Part shown: positions 17,122 to 24,920 of the stretch, piece after piece
Numbering within the stretch: position 1 is the stretch's first letter
Layout of the letters: each line of letters begins with the position of its first letter
Assembly (NCBI RefSeq): GCF_036840915.1
Contig: NZ_CP085725.1
Span: forward strand, 806,001 to 870,000
Direction of reading: 5' to 3'
Source: Flavobacterium hankyongi
GTDB taxonomy: Bacteria > Bacteroidota > Bacteroidia > Flavobacteriales > Flavobacteriaceae
DNA length: 64,000 bases
Made by a program: the position numbers and the translations under genes
Notes under the pieces: generated by a model
The model's database searches: none
Told to the model about the DNA's origin: nothing
Seen by the model: the letters and a program-made list of their open reading frames with translations, nothing else

Positions 17122-17427
17122 TTAATTGTCTCTGGTAAATAAATCTTGAAGTTTATAAAACCAAGACAATACAATAGCAAAAGGAACAGCTGGGAAAACC
17201 CAGTAATTATAAATTGGCGTTTGGCCAAGAAAGAGTATTGGATACCCTTTAGCTTTAGGATAATCTTCAAAAAAAAGTTGAATGCTTTCATCTACTTCTA
17301 AAGGAATCCTTTCAATGATGTATAAGGACAAAACAACCACCAACTTTGATAAAAACTTGCATTTTCCGCAATATCCTTGGTAATAAATGGCTATCTTATT
17401 CTTAGGAATAATTATGCTTTGTTTCAT
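17122..17427 (-). CDS. small membrane protein with thioredoxin-like CxxC (DCC-related)
   Basis: The start at MKQSIIIPKNK (17427) is preferred over an ATG 14 codons upstream. The protein then has 101 aa with IAIYYQGYCGKCKFLSKLVV (CxxC after a beta strand, as in DCC/DUF393 proteins) and a C-terminal hydrophobic segment (NYWVFPAVPFAIVLSWFY) that could span the membrane. It is probably a thiol-disulphide oxidoreductase or a cysteine-bearing assembly factor. It sits in the oxygenase operon, 26 nt before PhyH copy 2. Confidence 0.65.
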   Translation of the reverse strand: MKQSIIIPKNKIAIYYQGYCGKCKFLSKLVVVLSLYIIERIPLEVDESIQLFFEDYPKAKGYPILFLGQTPIYNYWVFPAVPFAIVLSWFYKLQDLFTRDN

Positions 17428-17550
17428 ATGTGTAGATAATAAGAGCCTTATGCAGATTGCAATATGCATTCTACAACAGTAAATTTTAAATAATTAAATA
17501 TTTAGCTTAAAAAGAAGACTTTAAGAACTAATACTTTGGTTTACAAAATT

Positions 17551-18573
17551 TTAATTAGCAGTGATTTTATTCTTCAGATAAAGGTTTAATCTTTTATTTC
17601 CCATAATATCTATCCCTAATCCGTAATAAGAAACAGAGCAGTCATTTTCCAAAACTTCTTCTTTTAGTGGAAATTTGGTTACATTATTTTTTGATGCTGT
17701 TTTATCCAATAAAACAATCCATTCACTAGGATTTAGTTCTACGTAAGAAGGACAAGCACAAACATCAATTTTAGCATCAAACAATTTAGAACTGGCAATA
17801 TGAAAACCAACATTAAAAACAACACCAGCTAAGTTTACATCTTTGTCACCAATAACATCATTTAAAAAATTTGAAACCGACTCGTTAAGCAGTACCGGTA
17901 TTTTTAAATCATCTATTGAAAGCTTATGTGTTAATCTAAAATAGATTTTAGCTCTTAGATTTTTTAATGAACTTCCTTCTAAGCCTATACTCATAATATT
18001 TGCATAAGGACTTAGGGTTTTAACAAAATCATCAACTTCTGTATTATCTGGCATTAAGTGATGTAACCAAGCTCTAAATCTCTCCCATGATTCTTCTTTT
18101 CCTCCTCTTCTACCATCTATATAAACAGCCATTCCTTTACTATCAGGAGAAGCTCCTAACCAAAAAACGCCATCAGGATAATCTTCCATATTTTCTTTCG
18201 AAACAGGCAAATGAAAATCTAACATTCCTTCACAGATTTCTTTTATTTCTTCTGTTTGTGTGGTAACATACAATTTTTGTAAAGCTTGGTAGCTGTACTC
18301 AAATCGTTCTTCTGGCGAACCTATAATACATGAAGGATCACTTATAAAACGGTTGTGCAAGCCTTCACTTGAAGAACTAATGCAGTACTGTAATGGAGTT
18401 CCATCTATATTTAACCCCGATCTACCTCCTAATTGAAGATTGGTCTCAGCGGGCAAAGCAAGTAGTTCATCTCTTAAATCCAACACTTGTTTGGCCGAAG
18501 CCAAACTAAGTGTGGATGCATAAGAAGAAAGTTTTGCTACGTTTGACAAAATTGAATCTTTAGTCGTATTCAT
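17551..18573 (-). CDS. 340-aa hypothetical protein of the RHS/dioxygenase operon
   Basis: The protein is soluble with no signal peptide. It starts MNTTKDSILSNVAKLSSYAS. Alternating basic strands such as LRAKIYFRLTHKLS, AKIDVCACPSYVELN and YGLGIDIMGNKRLNLYLK are reminiscent of the repeated strands of ABBA-fold aromatic prenyltransferases, which would fit the terpenoid-like company. This is a weak pattern match, not a firm call. It lies 12 nt downstream of the Gly-rich gene and about 120 nt upstream of the CxxC gene. No catalytic residues can be assigned with confidence. Confidence 0.6.
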   Translation of the reverse strand: MNTTKDSILSNVAKLSSYASTLSLASAKQVLDLRDELLALPAETNLQLGGRSGLNIDGTPLQYCISSSSEGLHNRFISDPSCIIGSPEERFEYSYQALQKLYVTTQTEEIKEICEGMLDFHLPVSKENMEDYPDGVFWLGASPDSKGMAVYIDGRRGGKEESWERFRAWLHHLMPDNTEVDDFVKTLSPYANIMSIGLEGSSLKNLRAKIYFRLTHKLSIDDLKIPVLLNESVSNFLNDVIGDKDVNLAGVVFNVGFHIASSKLFDAKIDVCACPSYVELNPSEWIVLLDKTASKNNVTKFPLKEEVLENDCSVSYYGLGIDIMGNKRLNLYLKNKITAN

Positions 18574-18585
18574 AGCGTTACAATT

Positions 18586-19251
18586 CTATACTTGTTGTAA
18601 AATAATTTGAGCTTGAGTTCCAGCGTTTCCTGCTGTTCCAGCAGCTCCAGCTTTTCCACCAGAACCTTGGCCTCCATTAGGAGAACCTGCTTGACCAGAA
18701 CTACCGCCATTACCACCTACTCCACCTTGTCCTCCTTTAGGAACTGGTGAAGAAGACATTACACTTCCTCCATGGTATTGTACAACAACAGTATTACCGT
18801 TACCGCCATTACCACCATTACCACCATTACCACCGTTACCACCGCTACCAGCAGCTCCTCCATTACTTCCAGAGCAATCTGATCCAGCAGGACACCCTGA
18901 AGCTTTACCTCCGTCACCACCATTACCTCCAGATTGACCAGCACCACCATTACCACCATTTCCGCCATCACCAGCAGCTGCAGAAACAAGTAAAGAACCT
19001 GTCAATTGTCCAATTGTAATATTTACTGAAGGACAGTCAGTTCCATTTCCTCCTGATGATCCTGATCCTGCTTCTGCTCCATTAGCACCTGCAGTTCCAG
19101 CTGTAGAATTCGGTCTACACACTGAATCCCAGTCACAACTTGCATTAGTACCATTATTACCACTTGGAGCTGGCGAATTAAAGCCTTGACCAGCAGTCCC
19201 ATTAGCGCCATCTGCACCTGAAATTATTATATCTCCGTTTAAAACACTCAT
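18586..19251 (-). CDS. Gly/Asn-rich repetitive protein (221 aa)
   Basis: A low-complexity protein with runs of GGNGGNGG and GxGG (about residues 85-200), resembling collagen-like or PGRS-type sequences. A few cysteines occur in short loops ([24 protein letters not shown]), suggesting two disulphide pairs. There is no signal peptide. It starts [20 protein letters not shown] and ends with a hydrophobic QAQIILQQV. It is the second gene of the operon, 33 nt after the 113-aa gene. A structural or scaffold role is possible, or it could be a substrate for the hydroxylases, since dioxygenases of the P4H family act on repetitive proteins. Confidence 0.72.
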   Translation of the reverse strand: MSVLNGDIIISGADGANGTAGQGFNSPAPSGNNGTNASCDWDSVCRPNSTAGTAGANGAEAGSGSSGGNGTDCPSVNITIGQLTGSLLVSAAAGDGGNGGNGGAGQSGGNGGDGGKASGCPAGSDCSGSNGGAAGSGGNGGNGGNGGNGGNGNTVVVQYHGGSVMSSSPVPKGGQGGVGGNGGSSGQAGSPNGGQGSGGKAGAAGTAGNAGTQAQIILQQV

Positions 19252-19284
19252 GATTTCTTTATTTTAGTTTGTTAATATATTTGA

Positions 19285-19626
19285 TTATTGTTTGATTAAT
19301 TCAGCAATTCTAATATCTGCTGTAGTTAATACTTTAATTTGTCCTCCTGGTTGGATAGTTACTTTGTTATAACTAACCTGTACTGGGCCACTTCCTGAGA
19401 TAATTAATGGATTAGCAGGTGTGACAACAACATCAGCGGCTACTGTGTACACAGCTACTTTAGGTAAAGCTGCTGCAGATTTACTTGTTTTTGCGGCTGA
19501 AGTATCAATTTTAAAATCCGTCAAGTCATTTAAATCTTTCAACTCTGGTTGAAATGTACTTTCAGGATGTGGAGGGTTTGAAAAAAATAATTTTCCGTTT
19601 GCTGTAGAAATATCTGTTGCACTCAT
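19285..19626 (-). CDS. 113-aa hypothetical protein, first gene of the operon
   Basis: This starts MSATDISTANGKLFFSNPPH and has an Ala/Lys-rich middle. The C-terminal half has alternating hydrophobic residues (VAVYTVAADVVVTPANPLII; GPVQVSYNKVTIQPGGQIKV) consistent with a beta-rich or beta-helical fold. No family is recognised and there is no signal peptide. It is the promoter-proximal gene of the 16-kb minus-strand operon; its leader contains the hairpins at 19664-19684 and 19741-19780. Confidence 0.65.
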   Translation of the reverse strand: MSATDISTANGKLFFSNPPHPESTFQPELKDLNDLTDFKIDTSAAKTSKSAAALPKVAVYTVAADVVVTPANPLIISGSGPVQVSYNKVTIQPGGQIKVLTTADIRIAELIKQ

Positions 19627-19663
19627 TTTTTTAATTTGTTAATTAGTTAATAATGATTTGATT

Positions 19664-19780
19664 ATCGAAGTATAAAACTTCGATTAATAGTTTGAAAAAG
19701 GATAATTATAGACGTCTCCAGTTTATCCAAAATTTCATTAAATTACAATTATGATTAAAGCTTATCTCACAATTGTAATT
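19664..19780 (-). promoter_or_regulatory. leader/upstream region of the 16-kb operon with two inverted repeats
   Basis: ATCGAAGT/ACTTCGAT (19664-19684, 5-nt loop) lies about 40 nt before the first start codon and would form an mRNA leader hairpin. AATTACAATT (19741-19750) is matched exactly by AATTGTAATT (19771-19780), which could be an operator or a second hairpin. No convincing TAnnTTTG element could be fixed here, so the promoter position is open. Confidence 0.4.
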
Positions 19781-19920
19781 AGATTGTGTAGTACTACCAT
19801 TTCAAAAGTAGATAAAATGAAAAGTGGGTTTATAGGTGAAACTACCTGTTTTTAAATTTTCATTGCATTTTTAAATATAAACAACTGAAAAACAATATAT
19901 TAAATTATGTTCAAAGAAAT

Positions 19921-19959
19921 AAAAAAAGACTTTAATTCATATAAAATTGAATTAAAGTC
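19921..19959 (-). terminator. intrinsic terminator below the ExbD-like gene
   Basis: A perfect 12-bp stem, GACTTTAATTCA (19928-19939) with its complement (19948-19959), is followed on the minus strand by seven T. It should end transcription coming from the gene at 20026-20562 before it enters the long operon. Confidence 0.75.
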
Positions 19960-20025
19960 CTTTAAAATGGGTGTTTTTTTAAATAAGATTATTCCTACAG
20001 AATAAATATCTTTCCAATAAAAAAA

Positions 20026-20562
20026 CTAAAACTTAGTAAATAATTTTTCTTCTTCTGGTGTTATATCTACAACTGCATAAGTAGGAACTTTTACAATAGC
20101 CATTTCATCTAAAACATTTACTAAATCACCATAACTAGATTCTTTACTGGGTTTTATAATAACGATTAGCCCTTTTTTAGGATCTCCTGTAGCATTAATG
20201 ATTTGATTACCTTTTGTAAGCAACTCTTTTCTCAAGGAATTTTTATCATAAGTTAATGATTTTGGACCTTCTACTGGAGATGAGAACATTCCAAAATATG
20301 TCATTATTTTATTATTGTCTCCAAGTAAAATAGTTATTGATCTATTGTCTGATGTGCCAGGACAACTCCAACCACAACGAGTACGTTTTTCAGGCATTCC
20401 TAAATTCATCATATTAGAACGTGACAAAAAAGAAGTCAACATAAAAAATACAATCAATAAAAACGAAACGCTAACCATAGCAGTTAGATCTACTCTAGGA
20501 TGTAATTTCTTAGTCTTTGGAGTTATGGGTTTTCTACCAAAATCGTTTCTTGCTTCGCTCAT
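20026..20562 (-). CDS. ExbD/TolR-family biopolymer transport protein
   Basis: The start is taken at MSEARNDFGRKP (20562) rather than nine codons upstream, giving 178 aa. A basic cytoplasmic N-terminus (PKTKKLHPRVDLTAMVSVSF) precedes a single transmembrane helix (FLLIVFFMLTSFL, about residues 33-46). The Asp in RVDLTAMV corresponds to the proton-path Asp of ExbD. The periplasmic part has the ExbD-like strands and a cysteine-containing insertion. It energises TonB-type transport with an ExbB partner, which is not encoded next door. It appears to be transcribed alone. Confidence 0.82.
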   Translation of the reverse strand: MSEARNDFGRKPITPKTKKLHPRVDLTAMVSVSFLLIVFFMLTSFLSRSNMMNLGMPEKRTRCGWSCPGTSDNRSITILLGDNNKIMTYFGMFSSPVEGPKSLTYDKNSLRKELLTKGNQIINATGDPKKGLIVIIKPSKESSYGDLVNVLDEMAIVKVPTYAVVDITPEEEKLFTKF

Positions 20563-20728
20563 AGTGATATGCTTTAATTGAATATACAATATAATATTCT
20601 TTTACTAAACTTTCAACGTGTTTTAATAAAACTTCAATAAAATAAAAACAGGTGTTTCTACGGTAGAAAAATTCATGTTTGAAGATTAATTTCACTTTAT
20701 CTAAAACAAACTAAAATAACTTTCAACT

Positions 20729-22207
20729 ATGAAAAAAAGAACTCTAACCAAATTTCTTCTATTGAGTATTCTAGGTACACTTGTCTTAAGTTGTAAATTA
20801 GAAAACGGAAAATTACCTAAAAATGTAGCCACAACATGTGAATTAACTGATGCTGAATTTGCAACTTGGTTTAAGGACAAATCTGTTAAAGAAAATGGCC
20901 AAGTAACACCTGCTAATAGTGTTGACTTTGTACATGATAATAATTGTGATTTTTACAAATGGTCTGAACGCATGTTTTTATGGATGACTTCTAGTGATGG
21001 TAAAAACAAAACAGTATTTGAATCATCTGAATTTTACACTGTTTCTCCTAAAGTAAACGGGCAAAGAAATTTGATTCCGCACAAGGAAGGACAATTACTT
21101 AGAGCCTTTGCCAACGTGGACAAAACAGGTAAAATTATAAGTGAAGAAGGTCAAGCTACTGATGATGTTTTAATGGATGCTAATGGAAATTTAGTGTATT
21201 ACATCTCTATGGTAAACGATGTATATGTCGAATTTCTAAATGCTGTTAACCAAAAGAAAATGGCTGGAAATACTTTCCCAACGACCAAGGCGGAAAGAGA
21301 TAGTATTTTTGCATTTGCAAAAAAAAATCATGTCACACTTAAAAATCCAGATGCTTTAGCATTAGAAATTAAAACCTCATGGGTAGATGTTTCTAAAGTT
21401 AAAAACACTGAAGAATTTGTGGTTATCGATGCTACGATCCCTGTTTATAAAAAAATTAGTGATACATTATGGACAATAAAAAGCGAACGTAAAGCAAAAT
21501 TAGCTTTAGTAGGTATGCACATTGTGGGAAGTGCGAGCGGACATCCTGAAATGATTTGGGCTACTTTTGAACATAAAAGAAACACTCCTAATGCCGCCTA
21601 TCAATATGTTGCAAAAGATGGTTCAATTATAACTGTCTTACCAGACGAAGGTAATCATTGGTTATTGAATAAGGATTTAAAAGATTCTGCAAATGTATCA
21701 CACATGACATTCTCAGGTGATTCTATAAAAGCAAATAAAGGTTTTACTATCTCTCCTAGTAACACGGTAAGAACAAAACCTTGGGGAAGTTCAGTGGATG
21801 TACAGCCTAATGCCGAAGATGCATCACCAGCTGCTTCAAACAGTGAAATCATTGCAATAAACAATGCTATTATGTCTAAACTTCAAGGTAAAGATGTACG
21901 TAAAAACTACATTTTCATTGGTGCAACTTGGACAAATAGCGGAACAGGACCTAATGGTTATAGCTTTAATCCTAAAGTAGATTCACTAAAAGTAAATGGT
22001 GTTGCCATTGGAGCAAGTCAATTAGCAAATTCTACTATGGAAACGTATGCACAAAACGGACAAACTTATAATGCTTATGGTTCTTGTTTTTCATGCCATT
22101 CAAATAAGAATGGTTTAAAACCAGATGACTTGAGCCATGTATATAGCGGATTATTAAAAGGACTTCCTGTACCTCCTCAACGTGTGGGTGAAAAACCTAA
22201 AAAATGA
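20729..22207 (+). CDS. secreted lipoprotein with a single c-type heme motif
   Basis: This 492-aa protein has a lipoprotein signal ending LVLSC (lipobox Cys at about residue 22). Near the C-terminus, YGSCFSCHSNK is a CxxCH heme-attachment motif (about residues 451-455). The middle contains WGSSVDVQPN, FIGATWTNSG and HIVGSASGHPEMIWATFEHK. The same arrangement occurs in uncharacterised Bacteroidota outer-membrane cytochrome-like lipoproteins. It is a single-gene unit followed by a strong terminator. Likely role: redox protein at the outer membrane; the partner is unknown. Confidence 0.75.
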   Translation: MKKRTLTKFLLLSILGTLVLSCKLENGKLPKNVATTCELTDAEFATWFKDKSVKENGQVTPANSVDFVHDNNCDFYKWSERMFLWMTSSDGKNKTVFESSEFYTVSPKVNGQRNLIPHKEGQLLRAFANVDKTGKIISEEGQATDDVLMDANGNLVYYISMVNDVYVEFLNAVNQKKMAGNTFPTTKAERDSIFAFAKKNHVTLKNPDALALEIKTSWVDVSKVKNTEEFVVIDATIPVYKKISDTLWTIKSERKAKLALVGMHIVGSASGHPEMIWATFEHKRNTPNAAYQYVAKDGSIITVLPDEGNHWLLNKDLKDSANVSHMTFSGDSIKANKGFTISPSNTVRTKPWGSSVDVQPNAEDASPAASNSEIIAINNAIMSKLQGKDVRKNYIFIGATWTNSGTGPNGYSFNPKVDSLKVNGVAIGASQLANSTMETYAQNGQTYNAYGSCFSCHSNKNGLKPDDLSHVYSGLLKGLPVPPQRVGEKPKK

Positions 22208-22238
22208 TTTAAAGTTTCACTTTAATTTTAAAGTAATG

Positions 22239-22265
22239 AACGCCCTTTATCAGGGCGTTTTTTAT
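22239..22265 (+). terminator. intrinsic terminator
   Basis: AACGCCCT and AGGGCGTT flank a short loop and are followed by a T run. It lies 32 nt after the stop of the lipoprotein gene. Confidence 0.85.
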
Positions 22266-22371
22266 TAAAAATAAATTTTTCATAAAATTTATATAATAAA
22301 AGTATTGTAGCCCCGTTATGTGAAAAGCTGAAATTGATTGGGGAATTACGTTCAGTTAAAAGAAAAAGAAA

Positions 22372-22397
22372 AGACCAATATATATTGGTCTTTTTTT
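22372..22397 (+). terminator. perfect AT-rich hairpin with T run
   Basis: GACCAATA and TATTGGTC form a perfect hairpin followed by seven T and preceded by A-rich sequence, so it could terminate on either strand. No gene clearly ends here. It argues against the open frame that crosses it. Confidence 0.5.
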
Positions 22398-22469
22398 ATT
22401 TTATATCATACAATTCTTTTCATATTTGAACCAAACTTTACTAAAATCATAAACTTAACCCCAACATTA

Positions 22470-23720
22470 AAATGTTCCCTTGAGGGGACTTTTTGGGAAA
22501 TAAAAGAAAAGTTTTGGTAGATGTATTATAAAAATAACAAAAGACGTACTGTCTACTTAACTTAAATCATGAATTCACCACTGACATTACAACTGTCCCC
22601 TTGAGGGGACTTCAGGGGTGATAATATTGATTATTAATTTTTAAAAAACACATAAGGAAAGTTGTTGTCTTTGCGTTTTGTTACACAAAGCTTTTAGCAA
22701 CTCAAAGTCAGGAGACTTTGCGCAGCGAGGAAATAAAAGAAAAGTTTTGGTAGATGAATTATAAAAATAACAAAAGACGTACTGACTACTTAACTTAAAT
22801 CATGAATTCACCACAACATTACAACTGTCCCCTTGGGGGGACTTTGTGTGAAATAGAAAAAAGTTTTATTTGAAATGTATTATCAAAATAACAAAAGGTA
22901 CTGTCTATTTAACTTAAATTATAAATTTACCACAAGATTACAACTGTCCCCTTGAGGGGACTTTAGGGGTGTTTTGTTAGTTCTTGTATTGTTTCTTCAA
23001 TAGACAACAAAACCGAAAACATATTATGTTTCACATCACCATCAGAAAAAACAAAAACTGAACTCCTTGTTTTTCCAATTCGCCTTGTCGTAATGTATCG
23101 TATTCGTATTTATACAAATGGCTATCACCATTGATTTCAATAGCCAACATTAATTCATGGCAATAAAAATCTACAATATAATTGAGCATGGGTACTTGAC
23201 GGTGGAATTGATAATCAAATCCTTTTTGTTTTATTTTTTGCCAAAGTAGCACTTCGCTCAAAGTACTGTTGTTGCGAAGTTGACGAGCATATTCCCTCAA
23301 ATGAGGTGCATAAGGGATAATTTTATTTTTCATGGCGTGTATTTGAATAAAGATATAAATATATTTAATACACCCCTAAAGTCCCCTCAAGGGGACAATA
23401 GTAATTGAATAATTTTGGTTTTAGATGACGATTATCTTATGAAGTTTGTGAAATATGATTTAAAGTAAATTATGATGTAAATGTTACTTTTTTAAACTAT
23501 CCCCTTGAGGAGACAATAGTGATTGAATACTATTAGTTTTAGATGATGATCATGTAACTATTACTTTTTACAACTGTCCTCTTGAGGAGACAATAGTGAT
23601 TTAATATTATTAGCTTTAGATGATGATCATGTAACTATATTTTTTTTACAACTGTCCCCTTGGGGACTTTAGGAGTGATAATATTGATTATTAATTTTTA
23701 AAAAACACATAAGGAAAGTT
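22470..23720. repeat. repeat-rich interval with CCCCTTGAGGGG palindromes and long direct repeats
   Basis: At least eight variants of a short palindrome around CCCCTTGAGGGGAC occur (near 22474, 22597, 22828, 22951, 23383, 23505, 23577 and 23654), often preceded by ACAACTG and followed by TTTAGGGGTG. A unit of about 75 bp is repeated at 22498-22578 and 22730-22810. Another of about 72 bp (starting GTGATAATATTGATTA) is repeated at 22617 and 23673. These look like REP/MITE-type intergenic elements. The only gene remnant is the DUF559 frame at 22963-23333. Confidence 0.7.
22963..23333 (-). pseudogene. DUF559 endonuclease-like gene with a frameshift
   Basis: The intact part (ATG at 23333) reads MKNKIIPYAPHLREYARQLR, then STLSEVLLWQKIKQKGFDYQ, then FHRQVPMLNYIVDFYCHELM and AIEINGDSHL. 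This is the DUF559/Vsr-like nuclease fold with the D..E.D-type acidic cluster. The frame ends early at 23031 after a T-rich stretch near 23045. In another frame the sequence continues FSDGDVKHNMFSVLLSIEET up to a stop at 22963, which matches the normal C-terminus of the family. So a frameshift in a homopolymer splits the gene, either a real mutation or a sequencing error. It is embedded in the repeat interval, as such genes often are. Confidence 0.72.
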
Positions 23721-23853
23721 GTTGTCTTTGCGTTTTGTTACACAAAGTTAAGTGCAAAGAACACAAAGCTTTCAGCAACTCAAAGTCAGGAGACTTTGAG
23801 TAGCGGATTAGATCATTATCTTTTATTATCATGATCTTTATAATTTCAAGATA

Positions 23854-23888
23854 CAAAATTGAAAAGAGACTACGTAATTATTTTGCGT
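23854..23888 (-). promoter_or_regulatory. regulon operator-promoter copy 2 (orphan)
   Basis: ACGTAA-TTATT-TTGCGT (23872-23888) is followed on the minus strand, 15 nt later, by TTTG (23854-23857). Spacing is the same as in the other copies, with one arm mismatch. Downstream on the minus strand there is no intact gene for 500 nt, only repeats and the broken DUF559 gene, so its target may have been lost or may be a short RNA. Confidence 0.6.
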
Positions 23889-23975
23889 TTTTTCATTTTA
23901 TCACAGCATTTATAAAGACAGCTACTGAGTTAATAACTAAAAACTTTATTCAATATAGAAAAAAATAGTTTCATA

Positions 23976-24908
23976 TTATTTTATATTCAATAATTCATTG
24001 ATTATGTCCTTTTTGAATTTTGAAAGAGGTCTTTTATGAAAATCAATTTCATTTATTTCAATACCAAATACTAATCTATAAACCTCTTCTTTTGATAAAT
24101 TATTTTTCAACGTATTAATTAGTAAATCGATGTAATTTTCGGAATACTTATATCTTAAATCCAATAAATCTCTAAGTTCTAAATTTGAGTGTTTATTATA
24201 AATTTCATTTAAACATAAATCGCGAAAATGATTTTCTATTTTCTGTTTAGAAATATCTTCTTTTGAATTTATTTTTAAAATAACATTGTTTTCAATAAAA
24301 TTTGTCTTCCTAAATGAAAAACTAAATTTTTTCTCATCATCAGTCATTTTATATGGGTTTAAATGTGTGTCTAATTGAAAATTTTTATTACTCCTTTTTT
24401 TATTACAAGAAGAACATGAAGGAATTAAATTATAAAAACTTATTGATAATAGTGGATATTTACTTTTGCTAAACCAATGATCATATTCAGGTCTAACAAT
24501 TTTACTATTTTTATTTCCAATTGTAATTGTATAATTCCTGTTACAATGAATACAAGTTGCTTGATTAAGTAAATCTGCTAAAAAATAATCGCTTCCTACT
24601 ATTCTAGCATAATTTAGTACCTCATTTATTTCTTTTATTTTGTTATGATACTTAGAATTTTGAGCTCTAGACTTTTTATTTAATTTTAAATATGTTTCAA
24701 ATTCATTTTGATCAAAATCTTCAATCACCTGAACTATTAATTGATTATTGAGGTTAATTAAATCTTCTGGATTTGCAAGTATAATTTCTTTAATTTCTTC
24801 AGGAGAAACTATAGATCCATTATACTTATCAATACATCCAGAAATCTTATTTTTGATTTCGTTATAAAATCTTAGAGATTTAACGTCAGAGTATTCGAGT
24901 GTTAGCAT
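23976..24908 (-). CDS. HNH endonuclease, PtuB-like partner of the ATPase
   Basis: This 310-aa protein has a zinc-ribbon HNH core. CIHCNRNY (about residues 118-125), then RPEYDHWFSKSKYPLLSISF with the catalytic His, then NLIPSCSSCNKKRSNKNF completing the CxxC pair and the Asn and third ligand. Long helical regions flank the core. It lies 12 nt downstream of the ABC-type ATPase gene, the same order as ptuA-ptuB in Septu anti-phage systems. The usual role is nucleic acid cleavage once the ATPase partner releases it. In the retron-Eco7 system a PtuAB pair is reported to destroy a tRNA, which makes its position beside RNA-repair genes interesting. Septu assignment is by layout and motifs. Confidence 0.78.
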   Translation of the reverse strand: MLTLEYSDVKSLRFYNEIKNKISGCIDKYNGSIVSPEEIKEIILANPEDLINLNNQLIVQVIEDFDQNEFETYLKLNKKSRAQNSKYHNKIKEINEVLNYARIVGSDYFLADLLNQATCIHCNRNYTITIGNKNSKIVRPEYDHWFSKSKYPLLSISFYNLIPSCSSCNKKRSNKNFQLDTHLNPYKMTDDEKKFSFSFRKTNFIENNVILKINSKEDISKQKIENHFRDLCLNEIYNKHSNLELRDLLDLRYKYSENYIDLLINTLKNNLSKEEVYRLVFGIEINEIDFHKRPLSKFKKDIINELLNIK

Positions 24909-24920
24909 GAAATATTGATT

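Noticed and set aside
22338..22520. A 60-codon plus-strand frame
   Set aside because: It runs across a perfect terminator-like hairpin and a repeat element, with no family resemblance.
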